Assembly (NCBI GenBank): GCA_015064425.1
Contig: SVSF01000012.1
Span: forward strand, 1 to 27,250
Reading direction: 5' to 3'
DNA length: 27,250 nt
Source: Oscillospiraceae bacterium
Lineage (GTDB): Bacteria > Bacillota_A > Clostridia > Oscillospirales > CAG-272
Shown: piece by piece, positions 16,310 through 23,571 of the stretch
How the letters are laid out: every line of letters begins with the position of its first letter
Numbering within the stretch: the first letter of the stretch is position 1
Made by a program: the position numbers and the translations under genes
The notes under the pieces: model-generated
Database searches by the model: none
Seen by the model: only the letters and a program-made list of their open reading frames with translations
What the model was told of the DNA's origin: nothing

Positions 16310-16588
16310 GTTATTGTCATAATACATTATTTCATCCGGCATACAGTAGTTGAGCTTTTCTCTTGCTATCCTTATAACGTACTCATCATCAAGCTCCTGC
16401 TCAAGCTGGCCCTCCAGCTGCTCCACCTCGTCCTCGTAAGCCGATATCTGCATCTTGAGCGCCTGTGCCTCTGCCTCAAGTTCATTATAACGTACCTCGA
16501 GTCTCACGATAGTGGCGATACAAACGCAAATAATCGCGATCATCGATATTTTCACAAAAAAACCCGGTCTTCCGTATCCGTAATTCAT
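16301..16588 (-). CDS. divIC: Septum formation initiator, DivIC/FtsB family
   Basis: 95 residues. Short cytoplasmic N terminus, a single transmembrane helix (about 11-28), a coiled coil (about 32-70, Glu/Leu rich) and the conserved end REKLNYCMPDEIMYY, matching the family REKL.Y..P.E pattern. DivIC works with FtsL and DivIB in the divisome to activate septal peptidoglycan synthesis. The ATG is preceded by AAAGGAG at 10 nt. It sits 27 bp after yabQ, the same neighbour as in B. subtilis, and is the last gene before a terminator. Confidence 0.93.
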   Translation of the reverse strand: MNYGYGRPGFFVKISMIAIICVCIATIVRLEVRYNELEAEAQALKMQISAYEDEVEQLEGQLEQELDDEYVIRIAREKLNYCMPDEIMYYDNNGN

Positions 16589-16615
16589 ACGTCTGCATCT
16601 CCTTTATATGATCCT

Positions 16616-17161
16616 TTATATACCAAATCCGTTTTCGGCATATCCGTACATCTTCTTTATATACGATTTTGTCCGTTTTGTCAAATGTTTTTTTCTCATA
16701 AACACATATATTATCAAAAAAATTTTTTTGATAAGGCAAAAAACAGGTAAAAATGTAAATTTAAATACAGTTTTGACAAGAAAGGATAAAACATTTATTA
16801 TTCTTTCCGACAGTCTGAATACAAGACGTCCCAGAGTAAAGTAATAGAATAAAAATCCTGTAAAAGAAGAAAAGACCACTATTCCCCTCAATTTTCCGCT
16901 GTTGGCATGATACAGAAAAATGCACACAAGCACTGCCGCCAAAGTGAAAAAAAGGATATCTTCAAATGCAGTCAATATATCGGAGGAGTTCTGCCAAAGC
17001 TTTTGCAAGCAGCCTGCCACCCTTTGAAGTTTTTTCCTTTTACCCATAGCTCTTGCCATTCTTAATATCCTGAAAAGATCCCACAAAATCCCTAAGAGCA
17101 TTCCAATGAAAAAAGCATACAGTATGACAAAAAACAGTTCTTTTTGAGAGAGATAATACAT
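16616..17161 (-). CDS. yabQ: Spore cortex biosynthesis protein YabQ
   Basis: 181 residues. Hydrophobic helices at about 9-27, 65-88, 92-115, 122-150, with a charged loop rich in Lys/Arg between the first two, and a basic tail. The opening LSQKELFFVILYAFFIGMLLG..WDLFR is typical of YabQ. In B. subtilis YabQ is a mother-cell membrane protein of the outer forespore membrane needed for cortex formation. Its ATG abuts the yabP TAA stop directly, so the two are almost certainly co-translated. Identification rests on the N-terminal pattern and strict gene order. Confidence 0.92.
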   Translation of the reverse strand: MYYLSQKELFFVILYAFFIGMLLGILWDLFRILRMARAMGKRKKLQRVAGCLQKLWQNSSDILTAFEDILFFTLAAVLVCIFLYHANSGKLRGIVVFSSFTGFLFYYFTLGRLVFRLSERIINVLSFLVKTVFKFTFLPVFCLIKKIFLIIYVFMRKKHLTKRTKSYIKKMYGYAENGFGI

Positions 17162-17440
17162 TTACGAAAAAAGCCTCTTAAAAAAGCCCGTGTTACTACC
17201 GACCTCGGTCCGGTACACAAGAGCACTTATCTCCCCGTCAAAAATTACCGATCCGCCCTCCGTATCAAGTCTGGTAACACATATATCCTTTCCCTCAATA
17301 CTCAGAATTCCCAAAACGGTATCAAGAACGATAGAGTCTGAATCGAAGCTTATAACCTCCCTGACCCCGCTGATCTCGGTACTTTTTCTGTCCTTTATAA
17401 TAATATTTTGACTTTGCAAACCGTTATTGTCAACCGCCAT
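17162..17440 (-). CDS. yabP: Sporulation protein YabP
   Basis: 92 residues from the ATG at 17440. An in-frame ATG at 17455 is less likely because the GGGAG site lies 8 nt before the inner one. The sequence NIIIKDRKSTEISGV..V.SFD, LDTVLGIL and the end GFFKRLFS match B. subtilis YabP almost position for position. YabP is a sigma-E dependent mother-cell protein that partners YabQ in spore cortex assembly. A sigma-E-like promoter lies 32-60 bp upstream, separating this pair from rqcP. Confidence 0.93.
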   Translation of the reverse strand: MAVDNNGLQSQNIIIKDRKSTEISGVREVISFDSDSIVLDTVLGILSIEGKDICVTRLDTEGGSVIFDGEISALVYRTEVGSNTGFFKRLFS

Positions 17441-17471
17441 ACATATCGCTCCCATACAGTTTTATTTGTAT

Positions 17472-17500
17472 ATTTTATGCAAAAGCAGGAGCTTCTATGA
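17472..17500 (-). promoter_or_regulatory. Sigma-E-like sporulation promoter for yabP-yabQ
   Basis: Minus-strand TCATAGA, 14-nt spacer, CATAAAAT. The -10 matches the sigma-E pattern CATACANT at all but one fixed position, the spacing is right, and the -35 keeps the KMATA core. The predicted start is about 25 nt before the preferred yabP ATG. Confidence 0.55.
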
Positions 17501-17514
17501 CAAAAGTATCTTTG

Positions 17515-17531
17515 TATCCTATCGTAGGATA
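17515..17531. repeat. Perfect 7-bp inverted repeat between rqcP and yabP
   Basis: TATCCTA-TCG-TAGGATA, 10 bp after the rqcP stop and 14 bp upstream of the sigma-E-like -35. No T-run follows on either strand, so it is not an intrinsic terminator; it may be a regulator site or an mRNA 3'-end stabiliser. Confidence 0.4.
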
Positions 17532-17540
17532 TAGTCCGTT

Positions 17541-17783
17541 TTATTCAATTACTTCATACATTGAGGCAGCATCCGCTTTAAGCGCATGCTCTTTTACGTC
17601 AAGTACCCTTACCTTCAAGGTTTTTTCTCCGAACTTTATTTCGATCACGTCGTTTTCTTTTACGACATAAGAAGCCTTCACCACTCTGCCGTTAACGGAG
17701 ATATGCTCGGTATCACAGGCATTGTTCGCCACGGTACGTCTCTTAATAAGCCTTGACACCTTTAAATATTTATCTAATCTCAT
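17541..17783 (-). CDS. rqcP: RNA-binding S4 domain protein RqcP (YabO)
   Basis: 80 residues, nearly all S4 domain. MRLDKYLKVSRLIKRRT is the family's diagnostic start with R2 and R16 conserved, and the closing AASMYEV is also shared with B. subtilis. RqcP binds the 50S subunit with RqcH and the P-site tRNA and drives poly-Ala tailing of stalled nascent chains in ribosome-associated quality control. GGAG lies 6 nt upstream of the ATG, just past the hup terminator, so expression depends on read-through of that hairpin. Keeps its usual place in the yab cluster. Confidence 0.95.
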   Translation of the reverse strand: MRLDKYLKVSRLIKRRTVANNACDTEHISVNGRVVKASYVVKENDVIEIKFGEKTLKVRVLDVKEHALKADAASMYEVIE

Positions 17784-17796
17784 TTTTTTCTCCTTG

Positions 17797-17830
17797 TAAA
17801 AGCAACAAGGGTGCTGTGAAGCACCCTTGT
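17797..17830 (-). terminator. Terminator (likely leaky) after hup
   Basis: Perfect 11-bp stem ACAAGGGTGCT (17805-17815) with AGCACCCTTGT (17820-17830), GTGA loop, followed on the minus strand by TTGCTTTTAC, a broken T-tract. It lies between hup and the rqcP ribosome binding site. Confidence 0.8.
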
Positions 17831-17845
17831 TTTGTAGATCGATTA

Positions 17846-18118
17846 TCAGTTGATCTTATCCTTAAGACCCTTACCTGCTGTAAATGTAATGTGCTTAGAT
17901 GCGGGGATCTCGATCTCCTTACCGGTAGCAGGGTTTCTACCCTTTCTTGCTGCACGTTCCTTAACAGAGAAAGAACCGAAGCCTACGAGCTGGATCTTTT
18001 CGCCTGCTGCAAGAGAATCAACGAGAGTTGCAATAACTGCATTTACTGCTGCGTCAGCATCCTTCTTCTTAAGGCCTGCCTTTACAACTGCATCAATAAT
18101 ATCTGTCTTTGTTACCAT
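17846..18118 (-). CDS. hup: HU family DNA-binding protein
   Basis: 90 residues, exactly the HU length. The dimerisation half (1-45) is followed by [24 protein letters not shown], the DNA-binding beta arm with the intercalating proline. HU is the abundant nucleoid protein that bends DNA without strong sequence preference. It has a near-consensus promoter and a terminator of its own, matching high, separate expression inside an otherwise continuous operon. In B. subtilis the yab cluster has no hup at this point; the mazG-hup-rqcP order is seen in clostridia. Confidence 0.97.
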   Translation of the reverse strand: MVTKTDIIDAVVKAGLKKKDADAAVNAVIATLVDSLAAGEKIQLVGFGSFSVKERAARKGRNPATGKEIEIPASKHITFTAGKGLKDKIN

Positions 18119-18160
18119 GATAGTTCACCTTTCAAATATATTTTGTATATTACGTTATTC

Positions 18161-18189
18161 AGTATAACATTTGTTTTAGCTTTTATCAA
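18161..18189 (-). promoter_or_regulatory. Strong promoter for hup
   Basis: Minus-strand TTGATA, 17-nt spacer, TATACT; predicted leader about 35-40 nt, ending in AAAGGTG. No terminator separates mazG from it. Confidence 0.75.
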
Positions 18190-18215
18190 GAGAATTTAAG
18201 ATTTTTTTCCCATTT

Positions 18216-18986
18216 TCAAAAGTTTTTTGCGCTTTTTTTCGCATTATTTAAAAAATTTAGCGTTTTTTCATCTTTAGAGCCAAGAGCACTTTCAAAGCAG
18301 AAAAAGTCCTCCGTATATTTTCTGCAATATTTACCAAGTGCTTCCTCGGCATCTATCCCTGCCTTTTTTGCATAAGCACAAACATTAAAAAGAAGTTCCC
18401 CGAAAGCTTCTTCCTTTTCTTCGGCATTTTCGAGATCCTTTGAGGATCTCAGAAGTGCTGCAAAAGCCTCCTGCTTGTTTTCATATCCGTAGCCGCCCTT
18501 TTCCGTCCTTCCATAAAGCTTTTCCGCCCTCATAAGTGCGGGAAGCGATATCGGTACAGACTTCAAAGTGTCGCTTACATTTTTATAGTTTTTCTCTATC
18601 TTCTTTACTTCTTCCCATTTGCCGAGCATTTCTTCGGCAGATCCGACCTCGTCGTCCCCGAATATATGAGGATGGCGGAATATAAGCTTTCTTACAATTC
18701 CATCCGCCACATCGTCTATACCGAAACCTCCGCGATCCTTCTCTATCTGAGCATGAAAAACCACTTGAAGAAGTACGTCTCCCAGTTCTTCTTTAAGCAT
18801 TTCGGAAGAACCCGCATCAATGGCTTCGGCAACCTCATAGGTCTCCTCAATAAAGTTCTTGCGAATACTTTCGTGAGTCTGCTCTCTGTCCCAGGGACAG
18901 CCTTTTTCGGAGCGAAGGAGCTCCATTACCGACACCAGATCTCCGAGACCGTATTTTTCTTTTTTTAATATATCATTTACATCCAT
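18216..18986 (-). CDS. mazG: MazG family nucleoside triphosphate pyrophosphohydrolase
   Basis: 256 residues, two-repeat MazG. PWDREQTH (31-38) opens the first repeat and the Mg-binding set EETYE (E47, E48, E51) with EELGD (E66, E67, D70) is intact; the second repeat shows EEAFGELLFNVCAYAKKAGIDAEEAL with one conserved acidic pair. The enzyme hydrolyses (d)NTPs, including aberrant ones, to NMP and PPi. In the YabN-type proteins of Bacilli the MazG part is fused to a methylase-like domain; here only MazG is present. The ATG is preceded by AAAGGA and lies 10 bp after the flippase stop. Confidence 0.95.
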   Translation of the reverse strand: MDVNDILKKEKYGLGDLVSVMELLRSEKGCPWDREQTHESIRKNFIEETYEVAEAIDAGSSEMLKEELGDVLLQVVFHAQIEKDRGGFGIDDVADGIVRKLIFRHPHIFGDDEVGSAEEMLGKWEEVKKIEKNYKNVSDTLKSVPISLPALMRAEKLYGRTEKGGYGYENKQEAFAALLRSSKDLENAEEKEEAFGELLFNVCAYAKKAGIDAEEALGKYCRKYTEDFFCFESALGSKDEKTLNFLNNAKKSAKNF

Positions 18987-18996
18987 AGCTTGTCCT

Positions 18997-20637
18997 TTAT
19001 CCCTTTTCCGCCTTAAAAATATGGAGGCGGCAAAGGATAGAATATATTTTCTTGCCCTTGGGAAGCATCTTTATATCATCCTCATCAATTGCGCGTATAA
19101 GGAATATCGCTATAAGATATACAAATGCAGCAACAGCTACTGCAAGGATCGTGGATATCTTTCCGCCGACTACCGCATCAAAGAGTTTAAATGCTCCTAT
19201 AGCTGCCGCACCGCAGACTGCTCCCGCAATAAGAGGCTTTACAAATATCTTAACAAAATTCGGCATTATACCGATATGCTTATGCATAAAGTAAAGATTT
19301 ATTGCAAGTATAACGAAATAGCAAGCGAAAGTGCTTATGGGCGCACCGTAAAGCTCAATGCCCGGGGTCCCTACAAGGATATAGCTTACCGCCACTTTTA
19401 CAAGGCATCCCGCTATCATGGATATTATAGGCTTTCTTTCGAGCTTATATGCCTGAAGCATAGCATTTGAGACTGTTACCATGCCCAGGAAGAGCAAAGA
19501 GCAGGAGAGCACTGCAAGATAAGGTGCTGCCATATCAGCAGAATTTTTGTTGAACAGCAAGCTGAGTATAGGCTCTGCAAGTACTGCCAAGCCAAAAGTA
19601 CAAGGAAGTGCAATAAGAGAAACTACCTTAAACGTAGAATTCATTGCTATTTTGATACGCTGACTGTCATTTCTGGCGATCGCCGATGAAAGCAAGGGTA
19701 CTATTGAATACGATATGGGATAAATAAGAGCAGGAGGAAAATTAAACATTGAAACGGCAAGTGTCTTGTAGTTACCGTACACCGTCTCAACCATCTTTTC
19801 CGTATAACCGATAGCCTGAAGCTGACGGGAAATTATCATACCGTCTATCATATTTGAAAAACTCATTACAGAAGAACTCAAGGTTATCGGTATCGCAATT
19901 ACGACCAAGGTCTTTAAAAGGACTTTAGTTCCCCTTACACAGTCGGTACAAGGAGTTGATGCATATTCGGCATCGTAAAGCTCCGACCTGAAGAAAGCTT
20001 TGGACACCACAAGATATATCATTCCCAAAAGAACGCCTATGGTGAGACCCAATATGGTAAATGCAGCTATCTGATATTTTTCATATCCGCGGTTTATTGC
20101 ATAAAGAGCAAAAGCTATACCTATGCTTAACTTTCCGACTGCCTCTATCAACTGAGATATAGCGGTAGGAAGCATATTCTGATAGCCTTGATAAAATCCT
20201 CTTATAGCAGATGAGATGCATATGAAAAAAAGAGTCGGAGCGATGGCTCTTATACTCAGATATGTAAGTTCCATCTTATATGCATCAGCAAACGCATGCG
20301 CCCCAAACCATAGAATAAAGGTGCCTATAAGTCCCACTATAATAAAAAGGGTCATAGTGATACGGAATATCTTCTTTACTTCAGCAAAATTACCCTTTGC
20401 TCTGCTTTCGGATATCATTATAGACACCGCAACAGGAAGACCGGCGGTAGATATCATATAAAACCATACGTATATCTCATAGGCTGTATTGTAGAAAAAC
20501 ATACCGTCATCATCAAGAAGACTGTGAAGAGGTATCTTGAGAGTGACGCCTATTACTTTTATTATAAGGTTAGATATGGCGAGTATCAGCACACCCGAAA
20601 AAAAGAGGCTGCTGCTGTTTTTTATCTTTTTTCCCAT
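18997..20637 (-). CDS. Polysaccharide biosynthesis flippase, SpoVB/YabM family (MOP superfamily)
   Basis: 546 residues with about 14 membrane helices. The family motif RGFYQGYQNMLPTAISQLIEA (about 145-165) is clear, and GLPVAVSIMISESRA follows the second helix. Members flip lipid-linked precursors: MurJ-like lipid II flippases and SpoVB, needed for spore cortex. Gene order (flippase, mazG, then rqcP-yabP-yabQ-divIC) equals the B. subtilis yabM-yabN-yabO-yabP-yabQ-divIC run, so this is the YabM-position protein, though in clostridia such genes are usually named spoVB. The ATG has a GGTG site 6 nt upstream. The cargo cannot be told from sequence. Confidence 0.88.
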   Translation of the reverse strand: MGKKIKNSSSLFFSGVLILAISNLIIKVIGVTLKIPLHSLLDDDGMFFYNTAYEIYVWFYMISTAGLPVAVSIMISESRAKGNFAEVKKIFRITMTLFIIVGLIGTFILWFGAHAFADAYKMELTYLSIRAIAPTLFFICISSAIRGFYQGYQNMLPTAISQLIEAVGKLSIGIAFALYAINRGYEKYQIAAFTILGLTIGVLLGMIYLVVSKAFFRSELYDAEYASTPCTDCVRGTKVLLKTLVVIAIPITLSSSVMSFSNMIDGMIISRQLQAIGYTEKMVETVYGNYKTLAVSMFNFPPALIYPISYSIVPLLSSAIARNDSQRIKIAMNSTFKVVSLIALPCTFGLAVLAEPILSLLFNKNSADMAAPYLAVLSCSLLFLGMVTVSNAMLQAYKLERKPIISMIAGCLVKVAVSYILVGTPGIELYGAPISTFACYFVILAINLYFMHKHIGIMPNFVKIFVKPLIAGAVCGAAAIGAFKLFDAVVGGKISTILAVAVAAFVYLIAIFLIRAIDEDDIKMLPKGKKIYSILCRLHIFKAEKG

Positions 20638-20661
20638 TAGTACACCTGCTCTGCTTTCAAA

Positions 20662-21579
20662 TCATCCCAAAAATTCTCTGTACATAGAGTTTTCAGGCAG
20701 ATAGCTGCTGCTTATTTCTTCAATAGGCTCCAGCTTTTCAAGTATCTTTACAGATTCCGTATAGTATCTGTTATCCTTTTGCACAGTTCCTAGGAGTTCT
20801 TTGGCAAAAGGCTTTATCATGCCAAGTTCATACGGCATTACAGAATCCATCTTTATATCCTGGGTATCAATATTGGGTATAATATTTTCCTTTTCATTCT
20901 CGGTTACCGTTTCCCAATAATAAAACGTAAAGTCGGGAGACGAGCCTCTGAACTTGCAATCTCTTACAAGCCTGCGCAAAAATCTGAGCTCTTCCGGGGA
21001 GAAAAAGGTTCCTTTTGTTTCTATTCCTTTATTTACCGAAATAAATACGCTGTAGTCACCGTATTCTCTTAATATACGAGTCACCTCGGGATATACCGCA
21101 TGAATACCTTCAAAAAGAATAAAATCATAGTTTCCGGGATCAAGTTCTTCATATCCGATTCGTTTACCAAGCCCGAAATCAAACAAGGGGAGCTTTACCG
21201 TTTTCCCTCTTCCTATATCGTGAAGACATTCAGTCATAAAAGGAAGATCCACGGATCTGATGGAATCGTAATCCACCTTAGTATTGGTACGCACCGCTTC
21301 GTCGTGAGGAATAACTCTTCCTACAAAAAAGTCATCCAAGGATATGACCTTTACCTTTTTTCCGTCCCCGCTGAGGGTGGAAACGATTTTTTTCGCAGTT
21401 GTAGTCTTTCCGCTGCAGGTCGGACCCGAAAGGGTAAATATCTTATTTTTTTCGGATATCTCGTGTATCTTATCGCACACGCCGTCAAGCTGCGCTTCAA
21501 AAGCTTTTTCACAGTTTTCTACAAAAAGCTTTTTTTCATTTTCATTATTGAAACATCCTTCTACCCTTAAACTTTCCAT
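20662..21579 (-). CDS. Nucleoside (uridine-like) kinase, kinase domain only
   Basis: 305 residues from the ATG at 21579. GGAG lies 9 nt upstream, and the longer frame (to 21651) would overlap hemZ. An N-terminal helical stretch (1-45) precedes the P-loop kinase: SGPTCSGKTTTAK (Walker A 52-59), ISLDDFF (D in the lid/base-binding motif) and ILFEGIHAVYP (Walker B). It is the uridine kinase/phosphoribulokinase fold of clostridial 'nucleoside kinases', which are typically about 550 residues with N-terminal TGS and threonyl-tRNA-synthetase-like parts; those parts are absent here. Expected reaction: nucleoside + NTP to NMP. Gaps of 22 bp to hemZ and 24 bp to the flippase place it in the operon. Confidence 0.85.
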   Translation of the reverse strand: MESLRVEGCFNNENEKKLFVENCEKAFEAQLDGVCDKIHEISEKNKIFTLSGPTCSGKTTTAKKIVSTLSGDGKKVKVISLDDFFVGRVIPHDEAVRTNTKVDYDSIRSVDLPFMTECLHDIGRGKTVKLPLFDFGLGKRIGYEELDPGNYDFILFEGIHAVYPEVTRILREYGDYSVFISVNKGIETKGTFFSPEELRFLRRLVRDCKFRGSSPDFTFYYWETVTENEKENIIPNIDTQDIKMDSVMPYELGMIKPFAKELLGTVQKDNRYYTESVKILEKLEPIEEISSSYLPENSMYREFLG

Positions 21580-21601
21580 TCTCGGGCGCTCCTTTCTTCG
21601 T

Positions 21602-23095
21602 TCAGACCTCGGTGCAAAAAAACTCCAAAGCCTTTCTTCTTTGATCGGCAAGACTGCTTTCGCCGTCAGCCGCCAGATATTCGAAGGGATACTTCGGCAT
21701 AAACATACGCATTATTTTGCTTCTGTCCGAAGCAACAAGTTTTGTCACCGCTCCAGCTCCGCAGGCAAATATGGAGTGTATCTCCTCCATCATAAAAATA
21801 TTATACAAGCCTTCGGCTCCTTTTTTCGCAAAACCTACGTTTTCAAGGTTGCCGACAGAGTTTTTCTGCCTGTATATATAATAGGGAATATATCCTGCAT
21901 TCTTGCATTTAAGCTGGGAATACTCCACACTTTTTGCCGTCTCTCCTCCCGTACGGGAATATATTTCTATTCCGGTATTGATAATATCGGAAGAATTCTT
22001 GACACAGAAAGTATGTACGGTTATATTGTCCGGTTCCAAAGCTATGATCTTGTCAACAGAATCGGAGAAGCTTGAAAATCCTTCTCCCGGAAGTCCCGCT
22101 ATAAGGTCCGTGTTGATATATTTTATGCCTGAACGCTTTGCAATATCATAAGCTTTGTAAAATTGTTCTGCGCTAACGTTTCTGCCTATGCCTCTTAATA
22201 TGTCATTATTCATAGTCTGAGCGTTTACGCTTATTCTCGTCACGCCGTATTTCTTTGCTACTGCAAGCTTCCCTTCGCTTATCGTATCGGGTCTTCCCGC
22301 TTCAAGTGTATACTCCATAAGAGAATCCACAGCCACAAGAGATGCTACGTGGCTCAGCAGATCCTCAAGCTGCTCTTCAGACAATATCGTTGGCGTGCCG
22401 CCGCCTATATATACCGTAGCAATACTCAATCCCAATTCCGAAATAAGATCCACGGTACGCTTTATATCCTCTTTTAATCTTGCCACATACGGTGTCAGCA
22501 AGTCAAGAAGCTTCTTTGTGGAATAAGAAACAAAGGAGCAATATGCGCACCTTGAAGGACAAAAAGGTATAGATATATAAAGCGAGCAAAGCTTTTCGGG
22601 CAAAGTCTTTATGAGCTTTTCTTCATGCTGTGCAATATTCAGTATAAGAGACGCCTTCTTGGGATTGATAAAGTACTCGTTTACGAGTTCCTTTCTCGCT
22701 TCCTTTGTGTCTGAGCACTTCTGAAGCATCTCAGTCGCTATCTTAGCAGGTCTTACTCCCGTGAGTATTCCCCAAGGGGAACGGCTTCCGAAGAACTTTT
22801 CTCCCGCCTCGATAACGGCAACGCCCACCGCTATCTTGGCGGCTCTGTTTTTTGTGTAGTTTCGCTTAGAGTTCTCAAGATATCCTTCGATATGTTCACC
22901 GGAACGCGAACGCTTTCCGATAGCCATACTTGCTGTACAATGTATACCGGTCCCCGTATCGCTGACCTTGACCCTCACTATGGGGGTCTCATCGGTCATC
23001 TCTTCACTTTCACTGAATTTTGCCCCCGGGAAAAACAGTATGCACAGATTCTGTACGTAAAATCTGTTTATATCCCCTTCTATAAATACTTTCAA
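21602..23095 (-). CDS. hemZ: Coproporphyrinogen dehydrogenase HemZ-like radical SAM enzyme
   Basis: 497 residues from a TTG at 23095 with AAAGGTG 6 nt upstream; there is no nearby ATG. An N-terminal alpha/beta region (1-165) containing GVRPAKIA is typical of HemZ and absent from HemN. The radical SAM core has C179-x3-C183-x2-C186 in PFCPSRCAYCSF and GGGTPT (231-236). The family is annotated as oxygen-independent coproporphyrinogen III oxidation, but many anaerobes carrying it lack haem synthesis, so its true substrate here is uncertain. Part of the relA-dtd-hemZ-nucleoside kinase run, an order frequent in clostridia. Confidence 0.92.
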   Translation of the reverse strand: MKVFIEGDINRFYVQNLCILFFPGAKFSESEEMTDETPIVRVKVSDTGTGIHCTASMAIGKRSRSGEHIEGYLENSKRNYTKNRAAKIAVGVAVIEAGEKFFGSRSPWGILTGVRPAKIATEMLQKCSDTKEARKELVNEYFINPKKASLILNIAQHEEKLIKTLPEKLCSLYISIPFCPSRCAYCSFVSYSTKKLLDLLTPYVARLKEDIKRTVDLISELGLSIATVYIGGGTPTILSEEQLEDLLSHVASLVAVDSLMEYTLEAGRPDTISEGKLAVAKKYGVTRISVNAQTMNNDILRGIGRNVSAEQFYKAYDIAKRSGIKYINTDLIAGLPGEGFSSFSDSVDKIIALEPDNITVHTFCVKNSSDIINTGIEIYSRTGGETAKSVEYSQLKCKNAGYIPYYIYRQKNSVGNLENVGFAKKGAEGLYNIFMMEEIHSIFACGAGAVTKLVASDRSKIMRMFMPKYPFEYLAADGESSLADQRRKALEFFCTEV

Positions 23096-23118
23096 TCAAT
23101 TCACCTTTAGAATCTTTT

Positions 23119-23571
23119 TTAACGTTTTAATATATTACTGTCCATATCAATGGTAACGGGTCCGTCACAAAGAGCGCTTATCTTCATATCTGCGCCGAAT
23201 TCTCCGCTCTCCACATGACCTATTCTATCCGCTAAAAGAGCAAGAAATTTTTCATAAAGCGCATTTGCTTGCTCGGGCCGCGCAGCGGCAATAAAGCTGG
23301 GTCTGTTACCGTGACTGTAATCAGCGCAAAGAGTAAAATTCGATACGACGAGAGCGGAACCGCCTACATCCTTTACGGAAAGATTCATTTTGCCTTCGTT
23401 GTCAGAAAATATCCTCAGCTTGGATATTTTTTCCGCAAGACAGATCGCATCAGCTTCAGTATCCTCGGCGTATACTCCAAGGAGTATAAAAAATCCTCCG
23501 TCAGTCTTACCGACGATTGATCCGTCCACTTCTACCTTTGCATTCGATACTCTTTGAATTATCGCTTTCAT
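23119..23571 (-). CDS. dtd: D-aminoacyl-tRNA deacylase
   Basis: 150 residues, full DTD length. The enzyme cleaves D-amino acids from mischarged tRNA. Motif 1 reads SNFTLCAD, where SQFTL is usual (Asn for Gln). Motif 2 reads CDGPVTI, keeping the essential cis Gly-Pro pair but with Cys in place of the customary Asn. Remaining conserved pieces include MKAIIQRVSNAKVEV, KISKLRIF and NRPSF. Its ATG overlaps the relA stop by 4 nt (ATGA), so it is translationally coupled to relA, the usual clostridial arrangement. Confidence 0.95.
   Translation of the reverse strand: MKAIIQRVSNAKVEVDGSIVGKTDGGFFILLGVYAEDTEADAICLAEKISKLRIFSDNEGKMNLSVKDVGGSALVVSNFTLCADYSHGNRPSFIAAARPEQANALYEKFLALLADRIGHVESGEFGADMKISALCDGPVTIDMDSNILKR

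Noticed and set aside
15681..16322. 213-codon frame antisense to the sugar isomerase
   Set aside because: Shadow frame; the isomerase metal-ligand pattern is on the minus strand.
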